Source: G020348385 sp964410125 (GTDB lineage Bacteria; Acidobacteriota; Aminicenantia; Aminicenantales; Aminicenantaceae). From it: a DNA stretch of 44,492 bases. The stretch covers positions 1-44,492 of the forward strand of contig CAYPGQ010000029.1 of the NCBI GenBank assembly GCA_964410125.1. Reading direction: 5' to 3'. A program made the position numbers and the translations under genes. Positions 16,166 to 24,415 of the stretch are shown here, in pieces (within the stretch, counting starts at the first letter, position 1; every line of letters begins with the position of its first letter). The notes beneath the pieces are model-generated. The model saw only the letters and a list, made by a program, of their open reading frames with translations. It did not search any database and was not told the DNA's origin.

Positions 16166-16243
16166 AATATATATTTTTTATCATGTTGATTCAATTTTTT
16201 GGATTCTCCGGCACCCCAAAAAACAAGGCTGCATGAATATACG

Positions 16244-19081
16244 ATGAACAAGAAAATTTTTTTGATCGTTTTGATCATCGTCGTTTTTTTATCTTTGGGC
16301 GGCCTGAACATCGCTAAAAAAGTGGGCTGGAAAGAACCCACGGACGGAGTGACTTGGGAAGCCAAACCAGAAGGCTTAACCGCAACAAAAGTCATCGAGG
16401 GCAGTCCATCCGATCTGAACGGCATCAGAAAGGGAGATATTCTTGTCAAGATCAACGATATCCCCGTGCAAACCAATATCGATGTTGCTAAAAACCTGTG
16501 GATAGCCTGGAATACCGATCAGAATCTCAGTTATCAGATACTGAGAGAGGGAGAAGCCCCCCTCACTCCCACATTTTTTCCCAGTGAACAGGGCATCGAT
16601 CTCATCTACTTTTACCTTATTCTGATCGGCCTGACGACACTGGCCATCGGCGTCATCATCTTTTTCAATTCAAAAAAGCCACTCTCTTTACCCTACATCA
16701 TATTTTATCTTCTCACGTTATCTTTTTACGGTATCTATGTGTTTTCGCCCACAGGCCAGTATGATGTGTTGGATAGCCTTTTTTTCTGGCTGGATAAAAT
16801 CGCGTTTTTGTCGTTTCCAGCATTGCTTTTACACTTTTTTCTTATTTTTCCGATCAGAAAAAAAATCCTAAAAAAGAAACCATCTGTCAATTATTACCTG
16901 TACATACCCAGTGGTATCCTTCTCCTGTCCTACGTATTCTTCCACCTCTCGCTTATCCAGACTTATAACGATCATTTTATGCTCCAAATTCACGATTTCC
17001 TCGAAAGGATGACCCTTTTTCTTTTTACTCTATTCTCCCTCGGCGTTCTCGTCATTATATTTCGAGACAGATTCAAAGCTCCAAACCTAATCATAAAAAG
17101 ACAGCTAAAATGGATCCTGTATGGGTTGAGCTTCGGGATAATTCCTTTCACTTTTTTCTACATCATCCCTTACCTTATCGGTTTAACTCCTTCCAGAACC
17201 GCAGAGGCCTCCATCATTTTCCAAGCTTTAATTCCGTTAACATTTGCGTATTCCCTCTCCCGATACAAGCTGATGAATTTAGAGGTTATCCTCAAAAGAA
17301 CCGTAACTCTCATTTTTTCTTATGTGCTGATCGCCATCATGTACTTTATCGTCACTTCACGAACACAAGTTTTTTCTGAAAACAAGTTCAACGCGGTTAC
17401 CCTCGGAATCCTGGCCCTCATTTTGGGGGCAACTCTTTTTACGCCTCTGACAAAACTCATCCAGTCCATTTTAGACAGAGCTATCTACAAAAGGAGCTAC
17501 AAATACAGAAAAACTCTGCTCTCGATAAGCCAAGAAATCAGCCGGGAGCGGAACCTCCAAAAGCTTTCCCAATCCATCCTCGAGCTGATCAGTAATGCTC
17601 TTTTGATAGAAGACATCGCCCTTCTCCTTCCAGAGAAAAAAAACCCGAATACTTTTTCTGTCCTTGAATCCAAAGGCCATTTGCCACCGCCAAAAGCAAG
17701 TGTGACTTTCGAAAATCCTCTATTCCATGAGTTCAAAAACAGGGAATATCTCTCCTCTTTTTCCTTCGTAGAAAAAAAGGACCTTCAGAGACGATTCGAT
17801 AAGCTCTCTTCACAAGGTTTTTATCATCTCCTTCCGTTAAAGGTCGAAAACAAACTTATCGGCTGTCTGGGAATGGGGAAAAAAAAGGACAATACTTTTC
17901 TGAGCAGCGAAGATTGGGAATTACTGAGAACCATTTCTCCATCCGTGGCCCTCGCCCTGGAGAATGCCTATCTGTATGATCAGGTCAACCTTAGAGCTCA
18001 TGAACTGGAGAGGCTGAAAGACTACAGTGAAAACATCATCGAGAGCCTTACAGTGGGAATGGCTGTTCTCGATCAAAACGGAAGAGTGATAGGGTGGAAC
18101 CGTGTTCTCGAGAAGACGTTCGGAAAAAAGGAAGACACTGTCAAGGGAAAGAGATTGATCGAGGTTCTCGGAGAAAATAATTTTGCTGCCCTTTTTCCCC
18201 TCGACACCCAACAAGGATTCCGTCTGATAAGTGAAATAACGATGGAAATGCCGAATGGAGGAAAAAAGATTTTTGACATCACAAAAACACCCCTGTTGGA
18301 TAACCAAATGGATCCCTATGGAACGGTGATCGTTTTCGAAGACATCACCGAAAAAATCACGATGCAACAGCAGTTACTCACATCCGAAAAACTTGCCTCT
18401 ATAGGGCTGCTTTCTGCCGGCGTGGCCCATGAAATAAACACGCCTTTAACCGGTATTTCAAGCTATGTGCAGATTTTACAGAAGAAACTTTCCGCATCTT
18501 CTCATTCCCAAGTTCTGGAAAAAATCGAAGCCCAAACCGACAGGGTTGCAAAAATCGTGAAAAATCTATTGAACTTTGCACGGAATCCGTCCGAATCAGC
18601 CTTCCAAAAAGTCGATCTCAGCGAACATTTGCAGGAGATCATTTCTCTGATCGATTACAAACTTAAAAATATGAACATCGATCTCGAATTGGATATTCAC
18701 CCGATAAAACCCATATGGGCGCAAGGAGAGAGAATCCAACAAGTCTTCATCAATATCATCCTCAATGCGATGGATGCCATGCCTGAAGGGGGAACGCTAA
18801 AGATCGAACTCAATCAATCAGACAATCAAGCCATCGTCGTTATCGAGGATACAGGAACAGGGATTAAAGACCAGCATCTGCCTCATATTTTTGATCCTTT
18901 TTTCACAACAAAAGGCATCGGAAAAGGAACTGGCCTCGGCCTTTCCATCAGCTATGCCATCATTAAGGAACACGAGGGCCGGGTTACCGTAGAGAGCGAA
19001 ATCGGGAAGGGCTCCCGTTTCGTCATTTTTATCCCGATTGACTTAGACAAAGGAAAATCAAACAAAAGGCGTCCATCATGA
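16244..19081 (+). CDS. Membrane histidine kinase with periplasmic PDZ, GAF and PAS domains
   Basis: 945 residues from ATG 16244 (an in-frame extension back to 16199 has no signal-like or conserved sequence). Layout: membrane helix (about 5-22); PDZ domain outside the membrane (about 35-110, GVTWEAKPEGLTATKVIEGSPSDL, IRKGDILVKINDIPV); a cluster of about seven membrane helices (120-400); GAF-like domain (about 420-583); PAS (about 596-715, VGMAVLDQNGRVIGWNRVLEKTFG); HisKA with phospho-acceptor His729 in GVAHEINTPLTG; HATPase with N box NIILNAMDAM, G1 EDTGTGI and G2 GTGLGLSI. It is encoded 10 bp before an NtrC-family regulator, its obvious partner. The PDZ domain suggests it senses exposed C-termini of misfolded or assembling envelope proteins. 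The PilS-like role is inferred from its place beside the pilus operon. Confidence 0.9.
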   Translation: MNKKIFLIVLIIVVFLSLGGLNIAKKVGWKEPTDGVTWEAKPEGLTATKVIEGSPSDLNGIRKGDILVKINDIPVQTNIDVAKNLWIAWNTDQNLSYQILREGEAPLTPTFFPSEQGIDLIYFYLILIGLTTLAIGVIIFFNSKKPLSLPYIIFYLLTLSFYGIYVFSPTGQYDVLDSLFFWLDKIAFLSFPALLLHFFLIFPIRKKILKKKPSVNYYLYIPSGILLLSYVFFHLSLIQTYNDHFMLQIHDFLERMTLFLFTLFSLGVLVIIFRDRFKAPNLIIKRQLKWILYGLSFGIIPFTFFYIIPYLIGLTPSRTAEASIIFQALIPLTFAYSLSRYKLMNLEVILKRTVTLIFSYVLIAIMYFIVTSRTQVFSENKFNAVTLGILALILGATLFTPLTKLIQSILDRAIYKRSYKYRKTLLSISQEISRERNLQKLSQSILELISNALLIEDIALLLPEKKNPNTFSVLESKGHLPPPKASVTFENPLFHEFKNREYLSSFSFVEKKDLQRRFDKLSSQGFYHLLPLKVENKLIGCLGMGKKKDNTFLSSEDWELLRTISPSVALALENAYLYDQVNLRAHELERLKDYSENIIESLTVGMAVLDQNGRVIGWNRVLEKTFGKKEDTVKGKRLIEVLGENNFAALFPLDTQQGFRLISEITMEMPNGGKKIFDITKTPLLDNQMDPYGTVIVFEDITEKITMQQQLLTSEKLASIGLLSAGVAHEINTPLTGISSYVQILQKKLSASSHSQVLEKIEAQTDRVAKIVKNLLNFARNPSESAFQKVDLSEHLQEIISLIDYKLKNMNIDLELDIHPIKPIWAQGERIQQVFINIILNAMDAMPEGGTLKIELNQSDNQAIVVIEDTGTGIKDQHLPHIFDPFFTTKGIGKGTGLGLSISYAIIKEHEGRVTVESEIGKGSRFVIFIPIDLDKGKSNKRRPS

Positions 19082-19091
19082 AAGAGAAAAC

Positions 19092-20483
19092 ATGACTCAA
19101 CACGGATTGATACATATCATTGACGACGAACCGATCATTCATGAGGTTTTGGGGGATCTGTTAACCGCAGAGGGATATGAGGTGGAAAGCTCGCTGAACG
19201 GAGAGGACGCATTAGAAAAATATTCCCCAGATACCTGGGATCTCATCCTCCTCGATCTTTTGATGCCTGGGATGAACGGTATCGAAGTATTGAAAAGGAT
19301 AAAAAAGATCGATCCCCAAGCCGTTATCATCATCATAACAGCCTATGCCTCGGTGGAATCAGCCATATCAGCCATGAAAATCGGAGCCTTTGATTACATC
19401 CAAAAGCCATTCAAGCATGATGAATTGCTTCTGATTATCGAACGGGCCAGCGAACACAAAAATCTCCAGGATGAAAATATCCGGCTGAAAGATGAACTCA
19501 AGAGAAAATTCAGCTTCGAGAACATCATCGGTAAGAGCAGCGTAATGAACGACGTCTTCGAAACCATCAAAGCTTCCGCACCAACTCGCAGCACAATATT
19601 GATACAGGGAGAAAGTGGAACGGGCAAAGAGCTGGTGGCTAGAGCCATACACCAGAACAGCGACCGCGCAAATGCCCCTTTCATCATCGTCAACAGCGGC
19701 TCTCTTCCTCCGGATCTGCTGGAGAGCAATATGTTCGGTCACTTGAGAGGTGCTTTTACCGGCGCGGTCAGCGATAAAAAAGGCCTTTTCGAGGCGGCAG
19801 ATAAAGGCACGATTTTTTTTGATGAGATTTCTTCGCTCAACATGGAAACACAGGCCAAATTGCTCCGCGTCATGCAGGATCGTGAGTTCATGAGACTTGG
19901 TGGTACAAAGACGATCAAGGTCAACGTGCGCGTCATTGCGGCTACCAACGCGGATCTGGAGGGCCTTATAAAGGAAAAACAGTTTAGACAGGACCTGTTT
20001 TTCCGTCTCAATGTTATAAAGATCGAACTGCCACATCTCCGAGAAAGAAAAGAGGATATTCCGCTTCTCGCAAAGCATTTCCTGGATACATACAGCAAGG
20101 AAAACCAAAAAGAGATTATCGGTGTCAGTGAAGAAGTCATGGAAGTTTTCGCAAATTACGAATGGCCAGGAAATATCCGCGAATTGGAAAATCTGATAGA
20201 GAGAGCGGTCGTCCTAACCAAAACAAAGCTAATCACAAGAAATAACCTTCCTCCGTTTCTGTATAATTCCGAAGGAAAACAGGAAAAGACTCGTATGCCT
20301 TCGGATAGTACCGGAACTCTCAAAGAGCAAACACAACAATTCCAGAAAAATTGGATTTTGGAAGCCTTAAGGAAATCAAACGGTGTCCAGAAAAAAGCGG
20401 CTCAACTGTTGGGAGTCAAGCCCACCACGCTCAACGAGATGATCAAAAGAATGGGCATAGATATCAACGATCTTGATGGCTGA
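19092..20483 (+). CDS. NtrC-family sigma-54 response regulator (PilR-like)
   Basis: 463 residues in three domains. The receiver (1-125) has acidic pocket DDE at 11-13, phospho-Asp55 in LILLDLLMPG, and the Thr/Lys switch residues (IITAYAS, QKPF). The AAA+ domain (about 145-375) has Walker A GESGTGKE, an intact sigma-54 contact loop GAFTGA (in FGHLRGAFTGA), Walker B GTIFFDEIS and the arginine-finger region FRQDLFFRLNV. The C-terminal Fis-type helix-turn-helix (NGVQKKAAQLLGVKPTTLNEMIKRM) binds enhancers. It should activate sigma-54 promoters on phosphorylation by the upstream kinase. One strong -24/-12 site in this window precedes the minor pilins at 2091-2106, so PilR is the natural analogue. 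The gene ends 23 bp from the convergent M1 peptidase gene, with no clear terminator. Confidence 0.95.
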   Translation: MTQHGLIHIIDDEPIIHEVLGDLLTAEGYEVESSLNGEDALEKYSPDTWDLILLDLLMPGMNGIEVLKRIKKIDPQAVIIIITAYASVESAISAMKIGAFDYIQKPFKHDELLLIIERASEHKNLQDENIRLKDELKRKFSFENIIGKSSVMNDVFETIKASAPTRSTILIQGESGTGKELVARAIHQNSDRANAPFIIVNSGSLPPDLLESNMFGHLRGAFTGAVSDKKGLFEAADKGTIFFDEISSLNMETQAKLLRVMQDREFMRLGGTKTIKVNVRVIAATNADLEGLIKEKQFRQDLFFRLNVIKIELPHLRERKEDIPLLAKHFLDTYSKENQKEIIGVSEEVMEVFANYEWPGNIRELENLIERAVVLTKTKLITRNNLPPFLYNSEGKQEKTRMPSDSTGTLKEQTQQFQKNWILEALRKSNGVQKKAAQLLGVKPTTLNEMIKRMGIDINDLDG

Positions 20484-20506
20484 GTCCTGAGAAAAATGCC
20501 CCAAAA

Positions 20507-23110
20507 TCAGTAAAATTTACCCGGAACGGCATTATCAGGATTTATTTGTATTCTTTTAGGTTTGTGGGTGAGATCGAATTGGACGGTGCATTCCTTCTTA
20601 TCAACAACAATCATCTTCCGAACATTCTTTCCATCCTGTCTCCATTCCACCCACAAAGGAAAGATGAATGGGTCGCCCCGTTGGGAAATGTGGAATTTCA
20701 GGTGGTATTTGTCCGCCACCCGCTCGATATATTGGGAAACCTTAACTTCAGGGAGCGTATATGTTTTAAACCAGGCATCGAAGAAAGGCCTTAAATCCTT
20801 CTGAGAAATTTCCGAAAGGGTGGCCACAAAATCATTTGTCCTTGCCGCTTGGTATTTGAATTTATTAAAAAATTCTCTGAGCCCCAAGAAAAACACCTCT
20901 TCACCGAGCATATCTTTGAGCATATTCAAGACTAATGAACTTTTGTTGTAAACGATCGATTGAAAGGCAAAAAAATCAAAATGACTGATTCGGGAACCGA
21001 ATATTATCGGCCCCCACTTTGCTTTTTTTTCTGTCCACCCAGACATTTTTTTCAAAATGCTTGAAAAGGCCGCCTCTCCATGCTTTTCTCTCAAATACAA
21101 TATCGTGGAAAACTGGGCCAATCCTTCACTAATCCACTGGTCGTGATGCCTGTCCCATGTAACACCCTGACCCCACCACTGATGAGCGATCTCATGGGCA
21201 AGATAATATTCGTTCCATCGGCTCAGATTAACAGGGCTGTTTGTTCTTTTAAGATGGGCCCCTTGGATTCGCGGGAGCTGGTTCAACACGATAAAAGATG
21301 CCGGGCTATGACCACCACTTTCTTGCCAGATTCTATGTATTATGCTAAGGCTCTCATAAGGATAAGAACCAAATTTGCTCTCATAAAATTGCAAAATGCT
21401 CTTGGATTCTTGGAAAAAATCCATCCTCGGCAAAATGACATCTAAAGTCCTAAAATATTTAAGCTGGAAAGGATCTGTATCTTCATTCTTCTTCAGCAAT
21501 CTCCCCACGATAAAAGACATATACTTAATGGGTTTCTGGGATTCAAATACACAGACTTTCCGCCCGACCTTTTCAAGTTCTTCCACCTTATCCAATTGTT
21601 GCAGTTTGGACTCCTCGACAAGAACTCCATTGGAGACAACCGAAAAATCGGGCGGTATGATAATCTTGATCCTCGCCGTGAAGTAATCCCCCTCTGGCGA
21701 CACAGGATACCATTGCGCTTTCAGGCTGTACAAATAGGTTTCTGACCGGGAAGGAATATAAAGAAACAGGTCATCGACTTGCCCAACAGAGAGGGCATCT
21801 TCAACAATGCGTGCTGGCAAAATTTTTCCACGGTAATAAATTTTTACCTTTATGGATCGATTGCGCGGAATGAAATCTATAAAATAGACATACAAGTTCG
21901 CGCGAAGTTTATCCTTGGCAAAAAATAACTCATTATTGTTATCATCCGTGATACGAAGAATCTCAAGATCTGGATTCAACTTAAGCCTTACCTTATCCAA
22001 GTTGCCGGTTTTTGATTCGATCTCAATCTCAGCCTTTCCGGAAATGTAATTGTCATCCGGTTCAAAATCTATTTCCATCGAGTATCTCAAAACATCGAAC
22101 TTTTTCCCAAAGGAGATAAAAAACCTCTTTTCCCCTTTTTCGACTTGAGGCGAATACATGTTTAGAAACCTCTGTTTTTCCCATTGGAAAAGAGTAACTT
22201 CTTCTTCTGTGAACGGAGAGAAAATATAGGTAAATTTGCCGATTTTATCTCCCTCGAACTCGATGACGGTTTCTTCCCCTTGAGGGATAACAGAAAGCAG
22301 CTTTCCGTTCAATGAGTTTTCGACGGCAAAGGACCGCGGATAGTGTTTGGCGAACAGAGAATAAGCTCTGTTTTTCTCGGATTGATCGATCGGAAGGCCG
22401 TTTCCCTGGCTTTTTTCAATCCGGATGTTGTTTTCAAACAAGGAATTCGAGCAACGCACAAACACATAACTAAGACGATCCTGAAGATATCCTTTTTTAT
22501 ACACCAATTCCAGTTGATGCCTTTCTCTCTGCAGAGAAGGAGAAAAATGCAGCTCTCCTTCTCCGATGACCAAAAGAGCTGTTTCAACATCCGGAAGGTT
22601 GTCATAAAAGACAATCGGATTGTGAAAGGTGATTTGGATATCCGCATGCTTGATTTCTACGCGGCTCACCCTCTCCTCTCGGCCTGAGGGGATCCTGATC
22701 TTGTACAAATTCCGGACATCTCTTATGATCTCCTTTTCCTTTATTTGCCACTGATCCAATGAATTCTCAAGCTCCAATCGCCACACCTCGATCACAACTG
22801 CATTGGGACTTTCAAACAATACATTCAGGTATGTCCTGATGCCATTTTCAGTCGTAATCTGTCGTCGTGTTTTGAAGACTGTCACGCTCTCCAGATTGAG
22901 CTGTTCAAATTTTTCCTGCAGGGCTATTTCTTCTTGTTCCCTTATTTCGGGAGCGAAAATATTCAGATACGCCTCGATATCCTTTTGTTTCAACGAACTC
23001 TCAATCCTGTCTAAGAGATCTTGGACACCCTGATCACCAAAAGAAAAGGAAATGATAATAGGACACACACAGATAATGAGAAGGAGTCTGACAAGTTTTT
23101 TTTTGATCAC
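20507..23110 (-). CDS. Secreted M1-family (gluzincin) metallopeptidase-like protein
   Basis: 867 residues starting with GTG at 23110; the N-terminus MIKKKLVRLLLIICVCPIIISFSFG is a good Sec signal peptide. An N-terminal region of about 330 residues of unclear family is followed by the M1 beta-saddle (SMEIDFEPDDNYISGKAEIEIES) and catalytic domain. The zinc site is intact: HEIAH, then Glu 18 residues after the second His (WISEGLAQF), and the conserved Tyr in VYNKSSLVL. The exopeptidase GAMEN motif is missing; the equivalent stretch reads ESGGHSPASFIVLNQL, so N-terminal-anchoring specificity may differ. It has no Shine-Dalgarno, but an extended -10 ends 6 bases before the GTG, suggesting a leaderless message. 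Probably a periplasmic peptidase in protein or peptide turnover; substrate unknown. Confidence 0.85.
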   Translation of the reverse strand: MIKKKLVRLLLIICVCPIIISFSFGDQGVQDLLDRIESSLKQKDIEAYLNIFAPEIREQEEIALQEKFEQLNLESVTVFKTRRQITTENGIRTYLNVLFESPNAVVIEVWRLELENSLDQWQIKEKEIIRDVRNLYKIRIPSGREERVSRVEIKHADIQITFHNPIVFYDNLPDVETALLVIGEGELHFSPSLQRERHQLELVYKKGYLQDRLSYVFVRCSNSLFENNIRIEKSQGNGLPIDQSEKNRAYSLFAKHYPRSFAVENSLNGKLLSVIPQGEETVIEFEGDKIGKFTYIFSPFTEEEVTLFQWEKQRFLNMYSPQVEKGEKRFFISFGKKFDVLRYSMEIDFEPDDNYISGKAEIEIESKTGNLDKVRLKLNPDLEILRITDDNNNELFFAKDKLRANLYVYFIDFIPRNRSIKVKIYYRGKILPARIVEDALSVGQVDDLFLYIPSRSETYLYSLKAQWYPVSPEGDYFTARIKIIIPPDFSVVSNGVLVEESKLQQLDKVEELEKVGRKVCVFESQKPIKYMSFIVGRLLKKNEDTDPFQLKYFRTLDVILPRMDFFQESKSILQFYESKFGSYPYESLSIIHRIWQESGGHSPASFIVLNQLPRIQGAHLKRTNSPVNLSRWNEYYLAHEIAHQWWGQGVTWDRHHDQWISEGLAQFSTILYLREKHGEAAFSSILKKMSGWTEKKAKWGPIIFGSRISHFDFFAFQSIVYNKSSLVLNMLKDMLGEEVFFLGLREFFNKFKYQAARTNDFVATLSEISQKDLRPFFDAWFKTYTLPEVKVSQYIERVADKYHLKFHISQRGDPFIFPLWVEWRQDGKNVRKMIVVDKKECTVQFDLTHKPKRIQINPDNAVPGKFY

Positions 23111-23116
23111 TTTTTT

Positions 23117-23125
23117 ATTATAGCA
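23117..23125 (-). promoter_or_regulatory. Extended -10 promoter abutting the M1 peptidase start
   Basis: On the minus strand, TGCTATAAT (23125-23117) is followed by six A residues and then the GTG start. Transcription would start at or very close to the first base of the start codon. No Shine-Dalgarno exists upstream, so a leaderless transcript is plausible. No good -35 is visible. Confidence 0.5.
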
Positions 23126-23290
23126 AATCCAGGCAATTTCTCTTGCATAGGAGGATTATCCAGCAATTTTTGTGCCACTTCATAAATAGAGGAGTTTTGC
23201 AGTTTTTCTACAGTAAGGACCTCAGGAGAAGATCAGATGTCACAATACAAGAAGGTAAGAAGGGATCAAAGGTAAAGAAACTTTACTGTT

Positions 23291-23713
23291 TTAGTTCCCC
23301 CCGATATCCTCTTCCCATGTCACGAAGCTATGAAAGAATTCTCTGTCACCTTCTTCGAGACCGCGTGTTATCTCTGTTATATGGGCCGAGGAAGCTCCAA
23401 AGGCTTCTACGGCATAATTCAGCCCTTTTTCGGGGTCAACGTTATCTCCGCATGTGTAAAAATCCATAGCCCCATAGCCAAATTCAGGCCAGGTGTGTGC
23501 GGAAATGTGTGATTCTGAAATCACCACCACCCCACTAACTCCTTTTGGAGGAAACTTGCTGAATAAGACGGACCAAACCTGGGCTCCCGCGATTTCTGCA
23601 GCTTTAACCAAGATCTGTTGGACCTTTCCAACGCTCGATATGATCTTGGGGTCACAATCGGAAGCTTCCACGATATAGTGATGCCCGATGGCCTTATGTA
23701 TTTCCTCCGTCAT
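23291..23713 (-). CDS. speD: S-adenosylmethionine decarboxylase proenzyme
   Basis: A 140-residue short-form SpeD (class 1B type). The processing site is in VISESHISAHTWPE: cleavage between Glu67 and Ser68 converts Ser68 to the pyruvoyl cofactor, and His73 and Cys88 (DFYTCGD) complete the usual catalytic set. The product decarboxylates AdoMet to supply aminopropyl groups for spermidine. No speE or speA is nearby in the window. It has a strong AGGAGGG site five bases before ATG and its own promoter (23744-23772). It lies between the Lrp-type regulator and the M1 peptidase, all on the minus strand; the 165 bp to the peptidase GTG contain the peptidase's own -10. Confidence 0.95.
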   Translation of the reverse strand: MTEEIHKAIGHHYIVEASDCDPKIISSVGKVQQILVKAAEIAGAQVWSVLFSKFPPKGVSGVVVISESHISAHTWPEFGYGAMDFYTCGDNVDPEKGLNYAVEAFGASSAHITEITRGLEEGDREFFHSFVTWEEDIGGN

Positions 23714-23743
23714 TATTCCCTCCTAAACAGGAAAGCTAGGATT

Positions 23744-23772
23744 TATTATGTCAAAACTTATGCCGCTGTCAA
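23744..23772 (-). promoter_or_regulatory. Sigma-70 promoter of speD
   Basis: On the minus strand, TTGACA (23772-23767), 17 bp, ATAATA (23749-23744); start point about 25 bp before the AUG. It lies in the 69-bp gap after the regulator gene, so speD can be expressed separately from it. Confidence 0.65.
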
Positions 23773-23782
23773 GTAAAAAGCT

Positions 23783-24226
23783 TCACACAAGTATCCGCCT
23801 TTCCTCTTTCACCACATTCAATACAATATGCGTGACGGTCCTGTCCACATTTTCTAGAGAAAGTAAACTTTTGATAAAATCATTCAAGTCTTTCCGGTCT
23901 TTGAAATACCCTATGATCAAGGAATCCCACTCCCCGGTGATATCATAAATGGAAACCACCCTTGTATCTTTGGCGATCTTTTTCTGTGTTTCCAACAGTT
24001 TCCCTTTGGAAATGCGCAGGGCGATGATAGCAATGAGATTCAATCCAAAATATTCCGGTTCTACCAAAGGGATGTATCCCTGGATGAATCCCGATTCTTC
24101 CAACTTTTTTACCCTATTGATCACGGCGGTTACCGAGCTTTCGACCTCTTTTGCCACATCGCGGAAGCTTTTGCGCGCGTTTTGATTGAGCACCCGGACA
24201 ATCTTTCGATCCAAGTCATCTATCAT
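23783..24226 (-). CDS. Lrp/AsnC-family transcriptional regulator
   Basis: 147 residues: an N-terminal winged HTH (LDRKIVRVLNQNARKSFRDVAKEVESSVTAVINRVKKLEESGFIQGY) joined to a RAM/ACT-like ligand domain (about 65-140, LIAIIALRISKG, VVSIYDITGEWDSLIIGYFKDRKDL). Lrp/AsnC proteins form octamers and respond to amino acids. It is divergent from glnA, with promoters that overlap at their -35 regions and several ACTATTA repeats between, so autoregulation and control of glutamine synthetase are likely. The start has a strong GGGAGG site. The ligand cannot be read from the sequence; glutamine or another amino acid is a reasonable guess. Confidence 0.93.
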   Translation of the reverse strand: MIDDLDRKIVRVLNQNARKSFRDVAKEVESSVTAVINRVKKLEESGFIQGYIPLVEPEYFGLNLIAIIALRISKGKLLETQKKIAKDTRVVSIYDITGEWDSLIIGYFKDRKDLNDFIKSLLSLENVDRTVTHIVLNVVKEERRILV

Positions 24227-24272
24227 TCAAGCCTCCCTACAAATGTCATGGAATTATCGCACTATTAGTTTA

Positions 24273-24304
24273 ATTATAGCATATCACCACTATTATGTTG
24301 ACAA
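24273..24304 (-). promoter_or_regulatory. Promoter of the Lrp/AsnC regulator
   Basis: Extended -10 TGCTATAAT (24281-24273) on the minus strand, with a distant TTGTCA (24304-24299, 20-bp spacer) that overlaps the -35 of the glnA promoter. Predicted leader about 40 nt. Confidence 0.6.
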
Positions 24305-24326
24305 CTGTTTTTTATTTCGCATAATA
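24298..24326 (+). promoter_or_regulatory. Sigma-70 promoter of glnA
   Basis: TTGACA (24298-24303) with a 16- or 17-bp spacer to CATAAT/ATAATA (24320-24326). The leader to glnA would be about 83 nt. No -24/-12 sigma-54 site was found upstream of glnA. Confidence 0.65.
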
Positions 24327-24415
24327 ATAGTATCATTGAAACCAAGCCGGATATCATTCATAATGACAGGAAACTCGACATCAACAGCACACAAAACTGA
24401 ATCTTAGGAGAAATC

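Larger units (their letters stand above)
24261..24331. promoter_or_regulatory. Repeated ACTATTA operator candidates between lrp-type gene and glnA
   Basis: ACTATTAG (24261-24268) and ACTATTAT (24289-24296) are direct copies 28 bp apart, and ATAATAGT (24324-24331) is the exact inverse of the second. The copies flank the -35/-10 regions of both divergent promoters. This arrangement of several near-helically phased AT-rich half-sites suits an oligomeric Lrp/AsnC protein. Confidence 0.45.

Noticed and set aside
19368..20108. Long minus-strand open frame (246 codons) inside the NtrC-family regulator gene
   Set aside because: Antisense shadow of a strongly conserved coding sequence; no ribosome binding site or family signal.
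23111..23222. Short minus-strand frame without ATG ending in a TGA that overlaps the M1 peptidase GTG
   Set aside because: No usable start codon with a ribosome binding site, and an in-frame stop just upstream. The region is better explained as leader and promoter DNA.
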